Assembly (NCBI GenBank): GCA_045612925.1
Contig: JAZKZX010000016.1
Span: 1 to 27,454 of the forward strand
Direction: 5' to 3'
DNA: 27,454 nt
Source of the DNA: UBA1189 sp045612925
GTDB lineage: Bacteria > Bacteroidota > Bacteroidia > Bacteroidales > Bacteroidaceae
The stretch's first letter is position 1. The number at the start of each line of letters is the position of its first letter. The position numbers and the translations under genes are program-made. Below are positions 1 through 8,100 of the stretch, one piece after another. Below the pieces are notes generated by a model, which worked only from the letters and a program-made list of their open reading frames with translations, did not search any database and was not told the origin of the DNA.

Positions 1-52
1 GCCCGACCGCGCCGATGGTACTGCGTTTGTGGGAGAGTAGGTAGCCGCCGTT
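1..52 (+). rRNA. rrf: 5S ribosomal RNA, 3' end (partial)
   Basis: The first ~50 bases match the 3' third of a Bacteroidales 5S rRNA: the GCGCCGATGGTACTGCG block followed by GTGGGAGAGTAGGT and the closing GCCGCCG that pairs with the 5' end of the molecule. The 5' part lies outside the window. The exact 3' end is uncertain by a few bases. A strong terminator follows directly, so this is the last gene of an rRNA operon transcribed on the plus strand. Confidence 0.9.
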
Positions 53-58
53 TTCAGG

Positions 59-100
59 AGAGAGGAGTTGTCCAGATGGATGACTCCTCTCTTTGTTTTT
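59..100 (+). terminator. Intrinsic terminator of the rRNA operon
   Basis: A perfect 10-bp stem (59-68 with 83-92, AGAGAGGAGT paired to ACTCCTCTCT) closes a 14-nt loop and is followed by TTGTTTTT. It sits a few bases after the 5S rRNA end. Confidence 0.9.
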
Positions 101-120
101 GTTGATGGTCGGCTTAAGGT

Positions 121-299
121 ATAGATAGCATAGATGTTCTATGGATACTATAGAAGTTATAGAAACTATAGGATGTATAGATTGCCAGATTCACTGCTCA
201 TAGCTCATTTCTCATACCTCATTTCTCATAGACACTTCTCATCGCTCATTTTCCCATCGCTCACTATCTCATCACTTCTCACTGCTCATAGCTCATCAT
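121..299. repeat. Degenerate short-unit repeats (ATAG, then CTCAT units)
   Basis: From about 121 to 180 the sequence is a run of imperfect ATAG/CTATAG units. From about 191 to 298 it changes to many imperfect copies of CTCAT/CTCATAG/CTCATTT. The one open frame across it (134-361) has only the low-complexity composition the repeats impose and is not accepted as a gene. No function is seen. Confidence 0.7.
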
Positions 300-315
300 A
301 TTGCAGGCCTGCAAT
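300..315. repeat. 16-bp perfect palindrome centred on AGGCCT
   Basis: ATTGCAGGCCTGCAAT is its own reverse complement. It lies at the end of the CTCAT repeat tract. It shares the AGGCCT core with the palindrome at 429-450. Confidence 0.75.
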
Positions 316-428
316 GGGAAAAATCTCTTTGTCTGATACTTTTATTGGAGCCTTGCAATAGATTTATTGACTGTATCTGATTGGCGAAAAGCCTTCGTCC
401 GTTTCGGAAAAACCCTGTGTAGAATTTT

Positions 429-450
429 TCTCGTGTAGGCCTACACGAGA
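429..450. repeat. 22-bp perfect palindrome flanked by T tracts
   Basis: Two 11-base arms (TCTCGTGTAGG and CCTACACGAGA) meet with no spacer, again around AGGCCT. On the plus strand it is preceded by TTTTT and followed by TTTTTT, so it could act as a terminator for plus-strand transcripts. A hairpin would lose the central pairs to its loop. A protein-binding site is the other reading. There is no gene nearby to decide. Confidence 0.6.
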
Positions 451-494
451 TTTTTTGTAGGACAAGACGAACTCTATTCTAGGGCAAGATAAAG

Positions 495-510
495 TTCCCC
501 CGTAGGGGAA
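495..510. repeat. Short GC hairpin
   Basis: TTCCCC, loop CGTA, GGGGAA: a perfect 6-bp hairpin inside the gene-free stretch 364-560. No T tract follows. Its role is unknown. Confidence 0.4.
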
Positions 511-572
511 GACCGACGTGTCTGCCCGAAAAAGAGGGAAAGTCACCGAATAAAATTATCATTCTTCATAAT

Positions 573-718
573 TAGCGTACAGCGTACACCCTGGCACGTA
601 CTTTTTGAAAAGCTATAGAGAATAAAATAATTATTTACCTACACGCATCCTACTTAATTATTTATTTTTACTATACGAAGTTATAAAAAGGGTGTACAAG
701 GGTGTACGCTGTACGCTA
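573..718. repeat. 146-bp element bounded by perfect 20-bp inverted repeats
   Basis: Bases 573-592 and 699-718 are exact reverse complements over 20 bases. Each arm is itself built from GTAC-containing units (GCGTACAGCGTACACC on the left, GGTGTACGCTGTACGC on the right). The right arm is preceded by another direct copy of AGGGTGTAC (689-697 and 699-707). The 106 bp between the arms are AT-rich and have a weaker internal inverted repeat (near 626-633 and 655-662). There is no coding frame inside. It could be a small non-autonomous mobile element, a cruciform or protein-binding site, or an RNA hairpin. Clear target-site duplications are not visible. Confidence 0.75.
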
Positions 719-954
719 TATTTTCAATATTTTGGGGATTACTCTTGCTTATTTGCATTGTTTGCACTACTTTCGCACTATCGCTCACGCCGACAGGGTT
801 CGTGGGTGGGCGAAGACATTTTGGAAAGGCGTTTACTTGGCGCTTTGGTTTTGACTCTTCGGAATCTCGCAAATTCTTAATTGTTGTCAAAAACAAAGCA
901 ACGGTGAATGTCTCATGGGTATGTTTTCGTACTCCTTTGTTATATTGGTCGTAA
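719..954. other. Gene-free stretch with open frames on both strands
   Basis: This 236-base stretch next to the inverted-repeat element is open in one frame on each strand (681-896 minus, 745-954 plus). Neither frame has a recognisable domain. The minus frame runs through the inverted-repeat arm, which argues against it being a normal gene. It may be a decayed gene or part of a repeated intergenic element. I assign no product. Confidence 0.4.
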
Positions 955-995
955 TGATTAGTGTAATGTAGGGTGTCGTATATACATATCGGCGT

Positions 996-1045
996 GAGGC
1001 TTTCGCGTTGCTCGTTTCGACAACAATGGGCAATGCGAGAGCCTC
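996..1045 (+). promoter_or_regulatory. Long RNA-type hairpin upstream of the BspA-like gene
   Basis: Bases 996-1016 pair with 1025-1045 over 21 consecutive pairs around an 8-nt loop. Four pairs are G-U if the plus strand is the RNA. On the minus strand those four would be A-C mismatches, which favours a plus-strand transcript. It ends about 140 bases before the start codon at 1187. It is followed by a smaller hairpin (1051-1056 with 1075-1080) and GCTTTTCTTA. Bases 992-998 could instead pair with 1076-1082, excluding parts of both hairpins. It could be a structured 5' leader, an attenuator or a small RNA. No known riboswitch family was recognised. Confidence 0.55.
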
Positions 1046-1186
1046 GAAGGGTGAGACGAGTGACAGGTACAGGTTCTCACGCTTTTCTTATTTATATAGG
1101 TGTAATGATTTCTGCCGAATCTGGGGAACTTATAGGCGAATGAAATGATATTATTATTGTTTTATTAATTTTATAAGTTCAACAAA

Positions 1187-3571
1187 ATGAAAAACTTTAA
1201 ACATTGGCTTGCTACAATGGCGGTGCTATTGTGCAGCGTGGCGGCAAATGCCGAAGATTTCGAGGTGGGAGGAATTTATTACCGCATTTCCTCTGAATCA
1301 GACCGAACAGTGACAGTAACCCATAGTTATCCTTATGGAGGCTATAGCGGAAAGAATGTAGAAATACCCTCTTCTGTCATGCATAATGGGGTTACTTATC
1401 GTGTTACAGAAATAGATCTTATGGCATTCTATGATTGTAATGATATCAAATCCATCACTCTGCCTAATAGTATAACAGGGTTAGTTTCAGCAACCTTTTA
1501 TGGTTGCACTGGTGAACTTATCGTGAATTGTGATATCCCGGATAATGAAGGCAGTTCTACTGGAATATTCTATGGGAGCAAGTTCTCCAAAGTTACCATA
1601 GGAGAGGATGTTAGAAACATTGGTGACTATGCTTTTCTTGGATGCAATAGTATAACATCTCTAACCATTCAAGATGGTGTAACGAATATAGGGGATGGCG
1701 CTTTCAGTGGTTGTAGTAATATCAACTCAATCACCCTTCCCGAAAGTGTTACGAGTATTGGAGATGGAGCGTTCAGGGATTGTTGTAGTCTCGCTTCCAC
1801 ATACATCCCTAATAGTGTAACTGATATGGGTGGATTCGCATTTTCAGGATGTACAGGCAAACTTACAATAAATTGCGATATTCCTGATGCTGAATCAAAT
1901 AATACAGGGGCATTTTATAATAGTGAATTTTCAGAGATTATCATAGGTGACGAAGTTAGAGATATCGGAAAGCATGCCTTCAATGATTGTGAGTACCTTA
2001 TTTCTGTAGATTTCGGTGAAGGTGTCCAAAATATCGGACAGGGCGCTTTTGAGGATTGTGCTGTTCTCAACGCTATTATTCTTCCTAATAGTGTAATCAA
2101 TATTGGGAAGAATGCCTTTTATGGTTGCGATAACACCGCTTCTGTCGTTCTTCCTAATAGCGTAACGAATATCGGAGAAAATGCATTTTATGGTTGTGCT
2201 GGTGAACTTTTAGTAAATTGCAATATTCCATCTGCTGTTTTAGAGGATACTGGAGTTTTTTATAATTCTAACTTTTCTAAAGTTACCATAGGAGAAGATG
2301 TAATAAGCATCGGCGACAATGCATTTAATGGTTGTGTTAGTATTACTTCTTTGAATCTTTCTCAATATATTACAAGTATTGGTGATTATGCTTTCAGTGG
2401 TTGCTATAATGTCGAATCTTTCATTATCCCAGAGAGTGTTAGGTCTTTAGGCATACAGGCGTTTGCTAATTGTGGAGGAGAACTTGTTGTAAACTGTGAT
2501 ATCCCCTCTGCTGCGGTAAGTTCTCAAGGGGTTTTCTATTCAGGTTTGTTCACAAAGGTAATTATTGGAGATAAGGTTAAAACTATTGGTGACTACGCTT
2601 TTGAGAACTGCACTACAATGAAGTCACTCACTCTGCCTGAAAGTTTGGAGACTATTGGTGATTACGCATTCTATTGTTGTGTGAGTCTCAATTCTCTGAC
2701 TATCCCCGAAAATGTCGTTAGAATTGGCGATTATGCTTTCTGTACTTGTGCAGGCCTCACTAAGATTACTTGTCACTCTATCATGCCACCCGCTTGTGGA
2801 ACAAATGTTTTTTTAGGTGTTAGCCCCTATGTTACTTCTTTAGAAATACCCCTCGGTTCCGAGGTCCTATATAGGTCAGCTGAGGGTTGGAAAAATCTCT
2901 TTATAAATACGAATGGTGGGGAAGGTGATGCAGGAGAGAAAGATGAGGTTGAAGCCGTTACTGGCATCACGCTTTCTCAAGATGAAGTCACCCTCGTTGA
3001 AGGTGAGAGATTTACCTTGACAGCTACAGTATTGCCCAGTAACGCAACCGATAAGGCAGTGACATGGAGTAGTTCCAAAGAGAGCGTAGCCACCGTGACG
3101 AATGGCGTTGTGACAGCCAAGTCTACAGGCGTAGCTATTATTACTGCCAAGGTTAGTGACAAGGAGGCCACTTGCGTGGTGACTGTAGAGAAGGATGTTA
3201 TTGCTGTTACCAATATTATCCTCTCTCAAGAAGAAGCGACTTTTGCCGAGGGTGAGACCCTTGTTTTGACTGCTACGGTATTGCCTAGCAACGCAACCGA
3301 TAAGACGGTGACATGGAGTAGCTCCAAAGAGAGCGTGGCCACCGTGACGAATGGTGTGGTGACTGCCATTGCCCCTGGTACTGCTGTTATCACTGCTAAG
3401 GCTGGTGACAAAGAGGCTATTTGTGTCGTTATGGTAATTGCCGCAAGTGGTGTGGATGGCATGATGGCTGATGAAGAAGCCCCCGTCGTCTACGACCTCC
3501 AAGGTCGCCGTGTGCTGAATCCTGTGAAGGGTATCTACATCGTGAATGGTCGTAAGGTTATTTTCAAATAA
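1187..3571 (+). CDS. BspA-family leucine-rich-repeat surface protein with two Big_2 domains
   Basis: A secreted 794-residue protein. Residues 1-22 are a signal peptide ending in AANA. Residues ~50-590 are LRR_5 (BspA/Treponema pallidum type) repeats of about 23 residues with the pattern IGDYAFxxCxSLxSLTIPxSV. Residues ~625-700 and ~708-785 are two bacterial Ig-like Big_2 domains. The C-terminus has the GRRVLNPVKGIYIVNGRKV pattern common at the end of secreted Bacteroidales proteins, possibly a short sorting tail. Members of this family bind host proteins or other cells, but the ligand here is unknown. A degenerate 48-residue module starting GELxVNCDIP recurs at residues 106, 221, 336 and 428. 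The gene stands alone, with a structured leader upstream and a terminator at 3614. The start is set by the signal peptide. Confidence 0.93.
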   Translation: MKNFKHWLATMAVLLCSVAANAEDFEVGGIYYRISSESDRTVTVTHSYPYGGYSGKNVEIPSSVMHNGVTYRVTEIDLMAFYDCNDIKSITLPNSITGLVSATFYGCTGELIVNCDIPDNEGSSTGIFYGSKFSKVTIGEDVRNIGDYAFLGCNSITSLTIQDGVTNIGDGAFSGCSNINSITLPESVTSIGDGAFRDCCSLASTYIPNSVTDMGGFAFSGCTGKLTINCDIPDAESNNTGAFYNSEFSEIIIGDEVRDIGKHAFNDCEYLISVDFGEGVQNIGQGAFEDCAVLNAIILPNSVINIGKNAFYGCDNTASVVLPNSVTNIGENAFYGCAGELLVNCNIPSAVLEDTGVFYNSNFSKVTIGEDVISIGDNAFNGCVSITSLNLSQYITSIGDYAFSGCYNVESFIIPESVRSLGIQAFANCGGELVVNCDIPSAAVSSQGVFYSGLFTKVIIGDKVKTIGDYAFENCTTMKSLTLPESLETIGDYAFYCCVSLNSLTIPENVVRIGDYAFCTCAGLTKITCHSIMPPACGTNVFLGVSPYVTSLEIPLGSEVLYRSAEGWKNLFINTNGGEGDAGEKDEVEAVTGITLSQDEVTLVEGERFTLTATVLPSNATDKAVTWSSSKESVATVTNGVVTAKSTGVAIITAKVSDKEATCVVTVEKDVIAVTNIILSQEEATFAEGETLVLTATVLPSNATDKTVTWSSSKESVATVTNGVVTAIAPGTAVITAKAGDKEAICVVMVIAASGVDGMMADEEAPVVYDLQGRRVLNPVKGIYIVNGRKVIFK

Positions 3572-3613
3572 CACCAATCCGTGCAGTGTGCACATTAAAA
3601 TTTCGTCCTTTGG

Positions 3614-3650
3614 TGCGGACTTGGCTATGGCCAGGTCCGCATCTCTTTTT
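3614..3650 (+). terminator. Intrinsic terminator after the BspA-like gene
   Basis: Bases 3614-3625 pair with 3630-3641 (12 pairs, one G-U, tetraloop TATG), followed by TCTCTTTTT. It lies about 40 bases past the stop codon. Confidence 0.85.
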
Positions 3651-3693
3651 GTTATAAGAGATTTTTTGCAACAGAGTTGCAGAAAGTGTTTTG

Positions 3694-3701
3694 TACCTTT
3701 G
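3694..3701 (+). promoter_or_regulatory. -7 element of the metal-efflux operon promoter
   Basis: TACCTTTG matches the Bacteroidetes -7 consensus TAnnTTTG and lies 70 bases before the adaptor start codon. The upstream box is not convincing: TTTTTTG at 3662-3668 is 25 bases away. Confidence 0.55.
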
Positions 3702-3721
3702 CATTCGAGATGGTTCAGCAA

Positions 3722-3756
3722 TTAACGATGAACGATTAAGGTTTAACGATGAACGA
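3722..3756. repeat. 14-bp direct repeat before the adaptor gene
   Basis: TTAACGATGAACGA occurs at 3722-3735 and exactly again at 3743-3756, a 21-base period, in the leader between the -7 element and the start codon at 3772. Confidence 0.8.
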
Positions 3757-3771
3757 AAATATAAATAGTAT

Positions 3772-5094
3772 ATGAAGAGACACATTCAATCTTGGGCTTG
3801 CTTATGCGCAGCGGCACTCTTTGCTGCTTGTGGTGGAAAGCAGGGACATAGTCATGAGCACGACCACCAGCACGACCATGTGCACGAGGTACATGCTGAG
3901 CATAGCTGTGGGCATGACCACCCGGAGCATGTACATGACCATACGCATGTCCATACAGGCCATTCGCACGACCATGCAGAGCATAGTCATGGCGAACATG
4001 ACCATTCGGGACATAGCCATGCCTCGGAATCTGTTCATGAGGAGCACGATCATGCTCACGGACATGACCATGCTCATGGTGAGGGCATTGCCTTTACCCG
4101 TCAACAGGCCGAGGCGGTTGGACTCGTAGTGGAGGTGTTGGAGGAGGTGCCTTTCTATGGTGTCATCAAGACTGCCGGTCACCTGCAGGCTCCTGTAGGA
4201 GGAGAGACTACTGTGGTGGCTACATCGGCTGGTGTACTCTATTACACACAGCCTTCGCTTGCAGAGGGACAGCTCGTGAGTGAGGGAAAGGCATTTGCGG
4301 GTGTGTCGGCCAGGAAACTCCAGGATGGTGATCCTCTGCTGAAGGCAAAGCTGGCCTATGAAACGGCTAAGGCAGAGTATGAGCGTGCACAACGCCTCAT
4401 AGATGATAAGATCGTATCGGACAAAGAGTTTGAGCAGATACGCTTGCGCTATGAGATGGCTAAGACCACTTATGAGGGTCAAGCCGAGGGAATGACCGAG
4501 AAAGGTGCTTCGCTCGTATCGCCCATGACTGGGTACTTGAAGCAACTGCTTGTGGCTAATGGCAGCTATGTAGAGGTGGGGCAGCCTGTAGCGGTGGTGA
4601 CACAGACTAACCGCCTGCAGTTGCGTGCCGAGGTGTCGGAACGCGACTTCGGGCAGCTTGCTAAGGTGAGTAGGGCTCAGTTCCGCCCTGCCTATACCGA
4701 CCGTCTGTACAAGACCGATGAGTTGAATGGCCGATTGTTGTCTTATGGGCGTGTTGCTGAAGGAGCTTTCGTGCCTGTAACCTTTGAGATAGACAATGTG
4801 GGCGACCTCATCGCTGGCTCGTATGCAGAGGTGTATCTGTTGACGCAGCCCGAGAGCGGGGTAGTGTCAGTTCCTGTGACTGCGCTCACTGAAGAGCAGG
4901 GACTCTATTTTGTGTATGTGCAGATATGTGCCGAGGAGTATGAGAAACGCAGTGTGCGCATTGGTCGTCGCAATGGTGAGCGTGTGGAGATACTGCATGG
5001 CTTGCACCATGGAGAACGCGTGGTGACCCATGGGGCCTATCATGTAAAATTAGCGTCGATGTCGACGGCTATACCGCACGGACACAGCCACTAA
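3772..5094 (+). CDS. His-rich lipoprotein adaptor (HlyD/CzcB family) of an RND metal pump
   Basis: Periplasmic adaptor that links the inner-membrane RND pump to the outer-membrane channel. Residues 1-20 are a lipoprotein signal (LFAAC, Cys20 lipidated). Residues 26-102 carry 32 histidines, mostly as HDH/HxH units, a likely metal-binding arm. From ~110 the membrane-fusion fold follows: barrel-sandwich start (TAGHLQAPVGGETTVVA), an alpha-helical hairpin (~175-240), the second lipoyl half (SPMTGYLKQLLVANGSYVEVGQPVAVV), then beta-barrel and membrane-proximal parts ending HGHSH. It is the first gene of the operon and is followed after 18 bases by the pump. The His arm and pump type point to a metal substrate; which metal is not shown. 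Confidence 0.93.
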   Translation: MKRHIQSWACLCAAALFAACGGKQGHSHEHDHQHDHVHEVHAEHSCGHDHPEHVHDHTHVHTGHSHDHAEHSHGEHDHSGHSHASESVHEEHDHAHGHDHAHGEGIAFTRQQAEAVGLVVEVLEEVPFYGVIKTAGHLQAPVGGETTVVATSAGVLYYTQPSLAEGQLVSEGKAFAGVSARKLQDGDPLLKAKLAYETAKAEYERAQRLIDDKIVSDKEFEQIRLRYEMAKTTYEGQAEGMTEKGASLVSPMTGYLKQLLVANGSYVEVGQPVAVVTQTNRLQLRAEVSERDFGQLAKVSRAQFRPAYTDRLYKTDELNGRLLSYGRVAEGAFVPVTFEIDNVGDLIAGSYAEVYLLTQPESGVVSVPVTALTEEQGLYFVYVQICAEEYEKRSVRIGRRNGERVEILHGLHHGERVVTHGAYHVKLASMSTAIPHGHSH

Positions 5095-5112
5095 AAAGGG
5101 AGGGCTCATGTT

Positions 5113-8100
5113 ATGTTAAACAAAATAATTCGCTTTTCGCTTCACAATCGTCTGCTGGTGCTCGTGGCATCGGTATTGTTGATGGTGGCTGGTGTGTATA
5201 CCGCCACGACGATGGATGTGGATGTTTTTCCCGACCTCAATGCTCCTACCGTTACGGTGATGACCGAAGCTAAAGGTATGGCTCCCGAAGAGGTGGAGCA
5301 GTTGGTGACTTTCCCTATTGAGACTGCCGTCAATGGTGCTACAGGTGTGCGCCGTGTGCGTTCATCGAGTACAACGGGATTCTCTATCGTGTGGGTTGAG
5401 TTTGATTGGGATACCGAGATATACCATGCCCGGCAAATCGTGTCGGAGAAGATTGCAACTGTGATGGATGCCTTGCCCCAGCATGTCGGTACGCCCACGC
5501 TGGGTCCTCAGTCATCTATTCTTGGTGAGGTCCTCTTTGTGGGATTGACGGCTGACAGTACCTCTTTGCGCGATTTGCGCACTTTGGCCGACTGGACCAT
5601 CCGTCCGCGGCTGCTCGCTACGGGAGGTGTGGCGCAGGTAGCCGTATTGGGTGGTGAGGTCAAGGAGTACCAGATACTGCTCGATCCTGAAAAGATGATG
5701 CATTACGATGTGTCGTTGGGCGAGGTGATGGAGGTAGTGTCTGGCATGAATCAGAACGCTACAGGTGGTACGCTCTACGAGTATGGCAACGAGTATATCA
5801 TTCGTGGTATGTTATCGACAAGCAGTGTGGACGATATTGCCCATACTGTAGTGAAGCGGGTAGGGGAGTCTCCCCTACTGTTGCACCATATCGCTGAAGT
5901 GCAGATTGGCGACCAGCGTCCCAAGTTTGGTGTAGCTTCATTGCGTACCGAGCCCGCCGTTATTCTGACTGTGACCAAGCAACCCAATACGAGCACGATA
6001 CAACTGACCAAGAAACTGGATGCCACGCTCGAAGATATACAACGCGAACTTCCAACTGATGTACGACTCACAACGGATGTGTATCGTCAGGAACGATTCA
6101 TCAATAGCTCGATTGACAATGTGAAGAGCGCACTTATTGAGGGAGCTATATTTGTCGTTGTCGTACTCTTTATCTTCTTGATGAATGTGCGCACCACACT
6201 TATCTCTCTTGTAACTATTCCGTTGGCTTTCGTTGCTGCTATCCTTGCACTTAACGCCTTGGGACTTACCATCAACACGATGAGTCTCGGTGGTCTGGCT
6301 ATTGCAGTAGGCTCTCTTGTTGATGATGCCATTGTCGATGTGGAAAATGTATATAAGCGTTTGCGAGAGAATCGTGCGTTGCCCATCGAGCATCGTCGTC
6401 CAATGCTTACAGTCATCTACGAAGCCTCGAAAGAGGTGCGTATGCCCATCCTCAACTCCACACTGATCATTATAGCCAGTTTCGTGCCTTTGTTTTTCCT
6501 TACCGGCATGGAGGGACGCATGTTGGCACCGCTTGGCATAGCCTTTATTGTGGCATTGTGTGCTTCTACTTTGGTGGCGCTCACCTTGACACCGGTGCTG
6601 TGTAGTTTCCTGTTGGGAGCATCCACTAATGAAAGTGGCTCCGCGATGTCTGGCTCACCCCTCCTCGGGAGGGGCAAGGGGGAGGCCTCTTCTCCTGTTA
6701 CACGATTCTTTACCAGGATCTACACCCGCGCCCTCTCTTGGACCCTCGCTCATCATCGTGTGGTGATTTGCGCTACCGTGGCACTTTTTGTTGTTGCTTT
6801 GATAGGCTTCTTTAACTTGGGCCGCTCTTTCTTGCCTCCCTTCAATGAGGGCTCGTTTACCATCAATGTGGCTACACTTCCTGGTATCTCTTTGGAAGAG
6901 TCTGACAAGATAGGTCGTCGTGCCGAAGAGCTCCTGCTTACCATTTCCGAAATACAGACCGTAGGCCGTAAGACAGGTCGTGCCGAGCTTGATGAGCATG
7001 CATTAGGTGTCAATGTATCAGAGATAGAGGCTCCGTTTATCCTCACCAATCGCTCAAAAGAGGAGTTGGTGGCCGAAGTGCGTGATAAGTTGGGTACACT
7101 TCCTGGTACCAATATCGAGGTGGGTGCTCCCATCAGTCATCGTATCGATGCCATGCTTTCGGGTACTCGTGCCAGCATTGCAATCAAAGTTTTTGGTACT
7201 GACCTCAATGAGATGTATCGCATAGGCAATCGCATCAAGTCTGCCGTGGAGGGAGTCGAGGGTGCGGCCGACCTCAATGTGGAGCAACAGGTAGAGCGTC
7301 CACAGTTGAAGATTATTCCTCGTCGTGAGGTGATGGCCAAGTATGGCGTCACCATGCCTGAGTTTGCCGATATGGTGAATGTGCTGTTGGCCGGTGAAGC
7401 CGTGTCGCAGGTCTATGAAGGCCGTCGTGTCTTTGACCTCACGCTCAAGGTGGGTGACGACAGTCGTGCTACAGCCGAGGATATACGCCGACTCATTGTC
7501 GATGCCGGTGATAGTAAGGTGCCGTTGGGACAAATTGCTGATGTGGTGTCATCGGTAGGCCCCAATACCATCAATCGTGAGAATGTGGAGCGCAAGGTGG
7601 TGGTGTCGGCCAATGTCGCAGGGCGTGACCTCCGCAGTGTGGTAACAGATATGCGCCGTATCATCGAGGAGCAGGTCGAACTCCCCGAAGATTACCACAT
7701 CGAGTATGGCGGACAGTTTGAGAACGAAGAGAACGCATCGCGCACACTGCTCATCGCCTCGCTATTTGCCATTATGGTCATCTATCTGCTGCTATATAAT
7801 CAGTTCCGAAGTCTTACACAGGCGGCTGTCATCTTGGTCAACCTTCCCTTGGCACTTGTGGGTGGAGTGCTAGTGTTGTGGCTTACGGGAAGTGATATTA
7901 GTATACCAGCTATTATCGGTTTCATCTCGCTTTTTGGTATTGCCACTCGCAATGGCATGCTGCTCATCGAGCGATACAATGACCTCCTTGCAGAAGGGTA
8001 TTCGTTGCGAGATAGCATCATGCATGGCTCGGCCGACCGTCTCAATCCTATTCTTATGACTGCTCTCACCACTGCTTTAGCGCTTATTCCACTGGCACTG

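Noticed and set aside
191..298. CRISPR-like array in the CTCAT repeat tract
   Set aside because: Units are 5-12 bases, irregular and without constant-length spacers, so this is not a CRISPR array.
134..361. 75-codon plus-strand frame after the rRNA operon
   Set aside because: It is made of degenerate ATAG and CTCAT repeats, with a low-complexity Tyr/Arg then Ser/Leu product and no domain or promoter.
364..546. 60-codon minus-strand frame
   Set aside because: It contains the 22-bp palindrome and a GC hairpin, has no domain, and no promoter or start context was found.
2876..3721. 281-codon minus-strand frame opposite the Big_2 domains
   Set aside because: It is antisense to a clearly coding gene with signal peptide and domains. 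The long frame follows from the codon pattern of the duplicated Big_2 DNA and crosses the terminator.
3802..4545. 247-codon minus-strand frame and a 102-codon plus frame over the His-rich region
   Set aside because: Both are shadows of the CAT/CAC-GAC repeats of the His-rich arm. Their products are Met/Val-rich low-complexity sequence with no domain.
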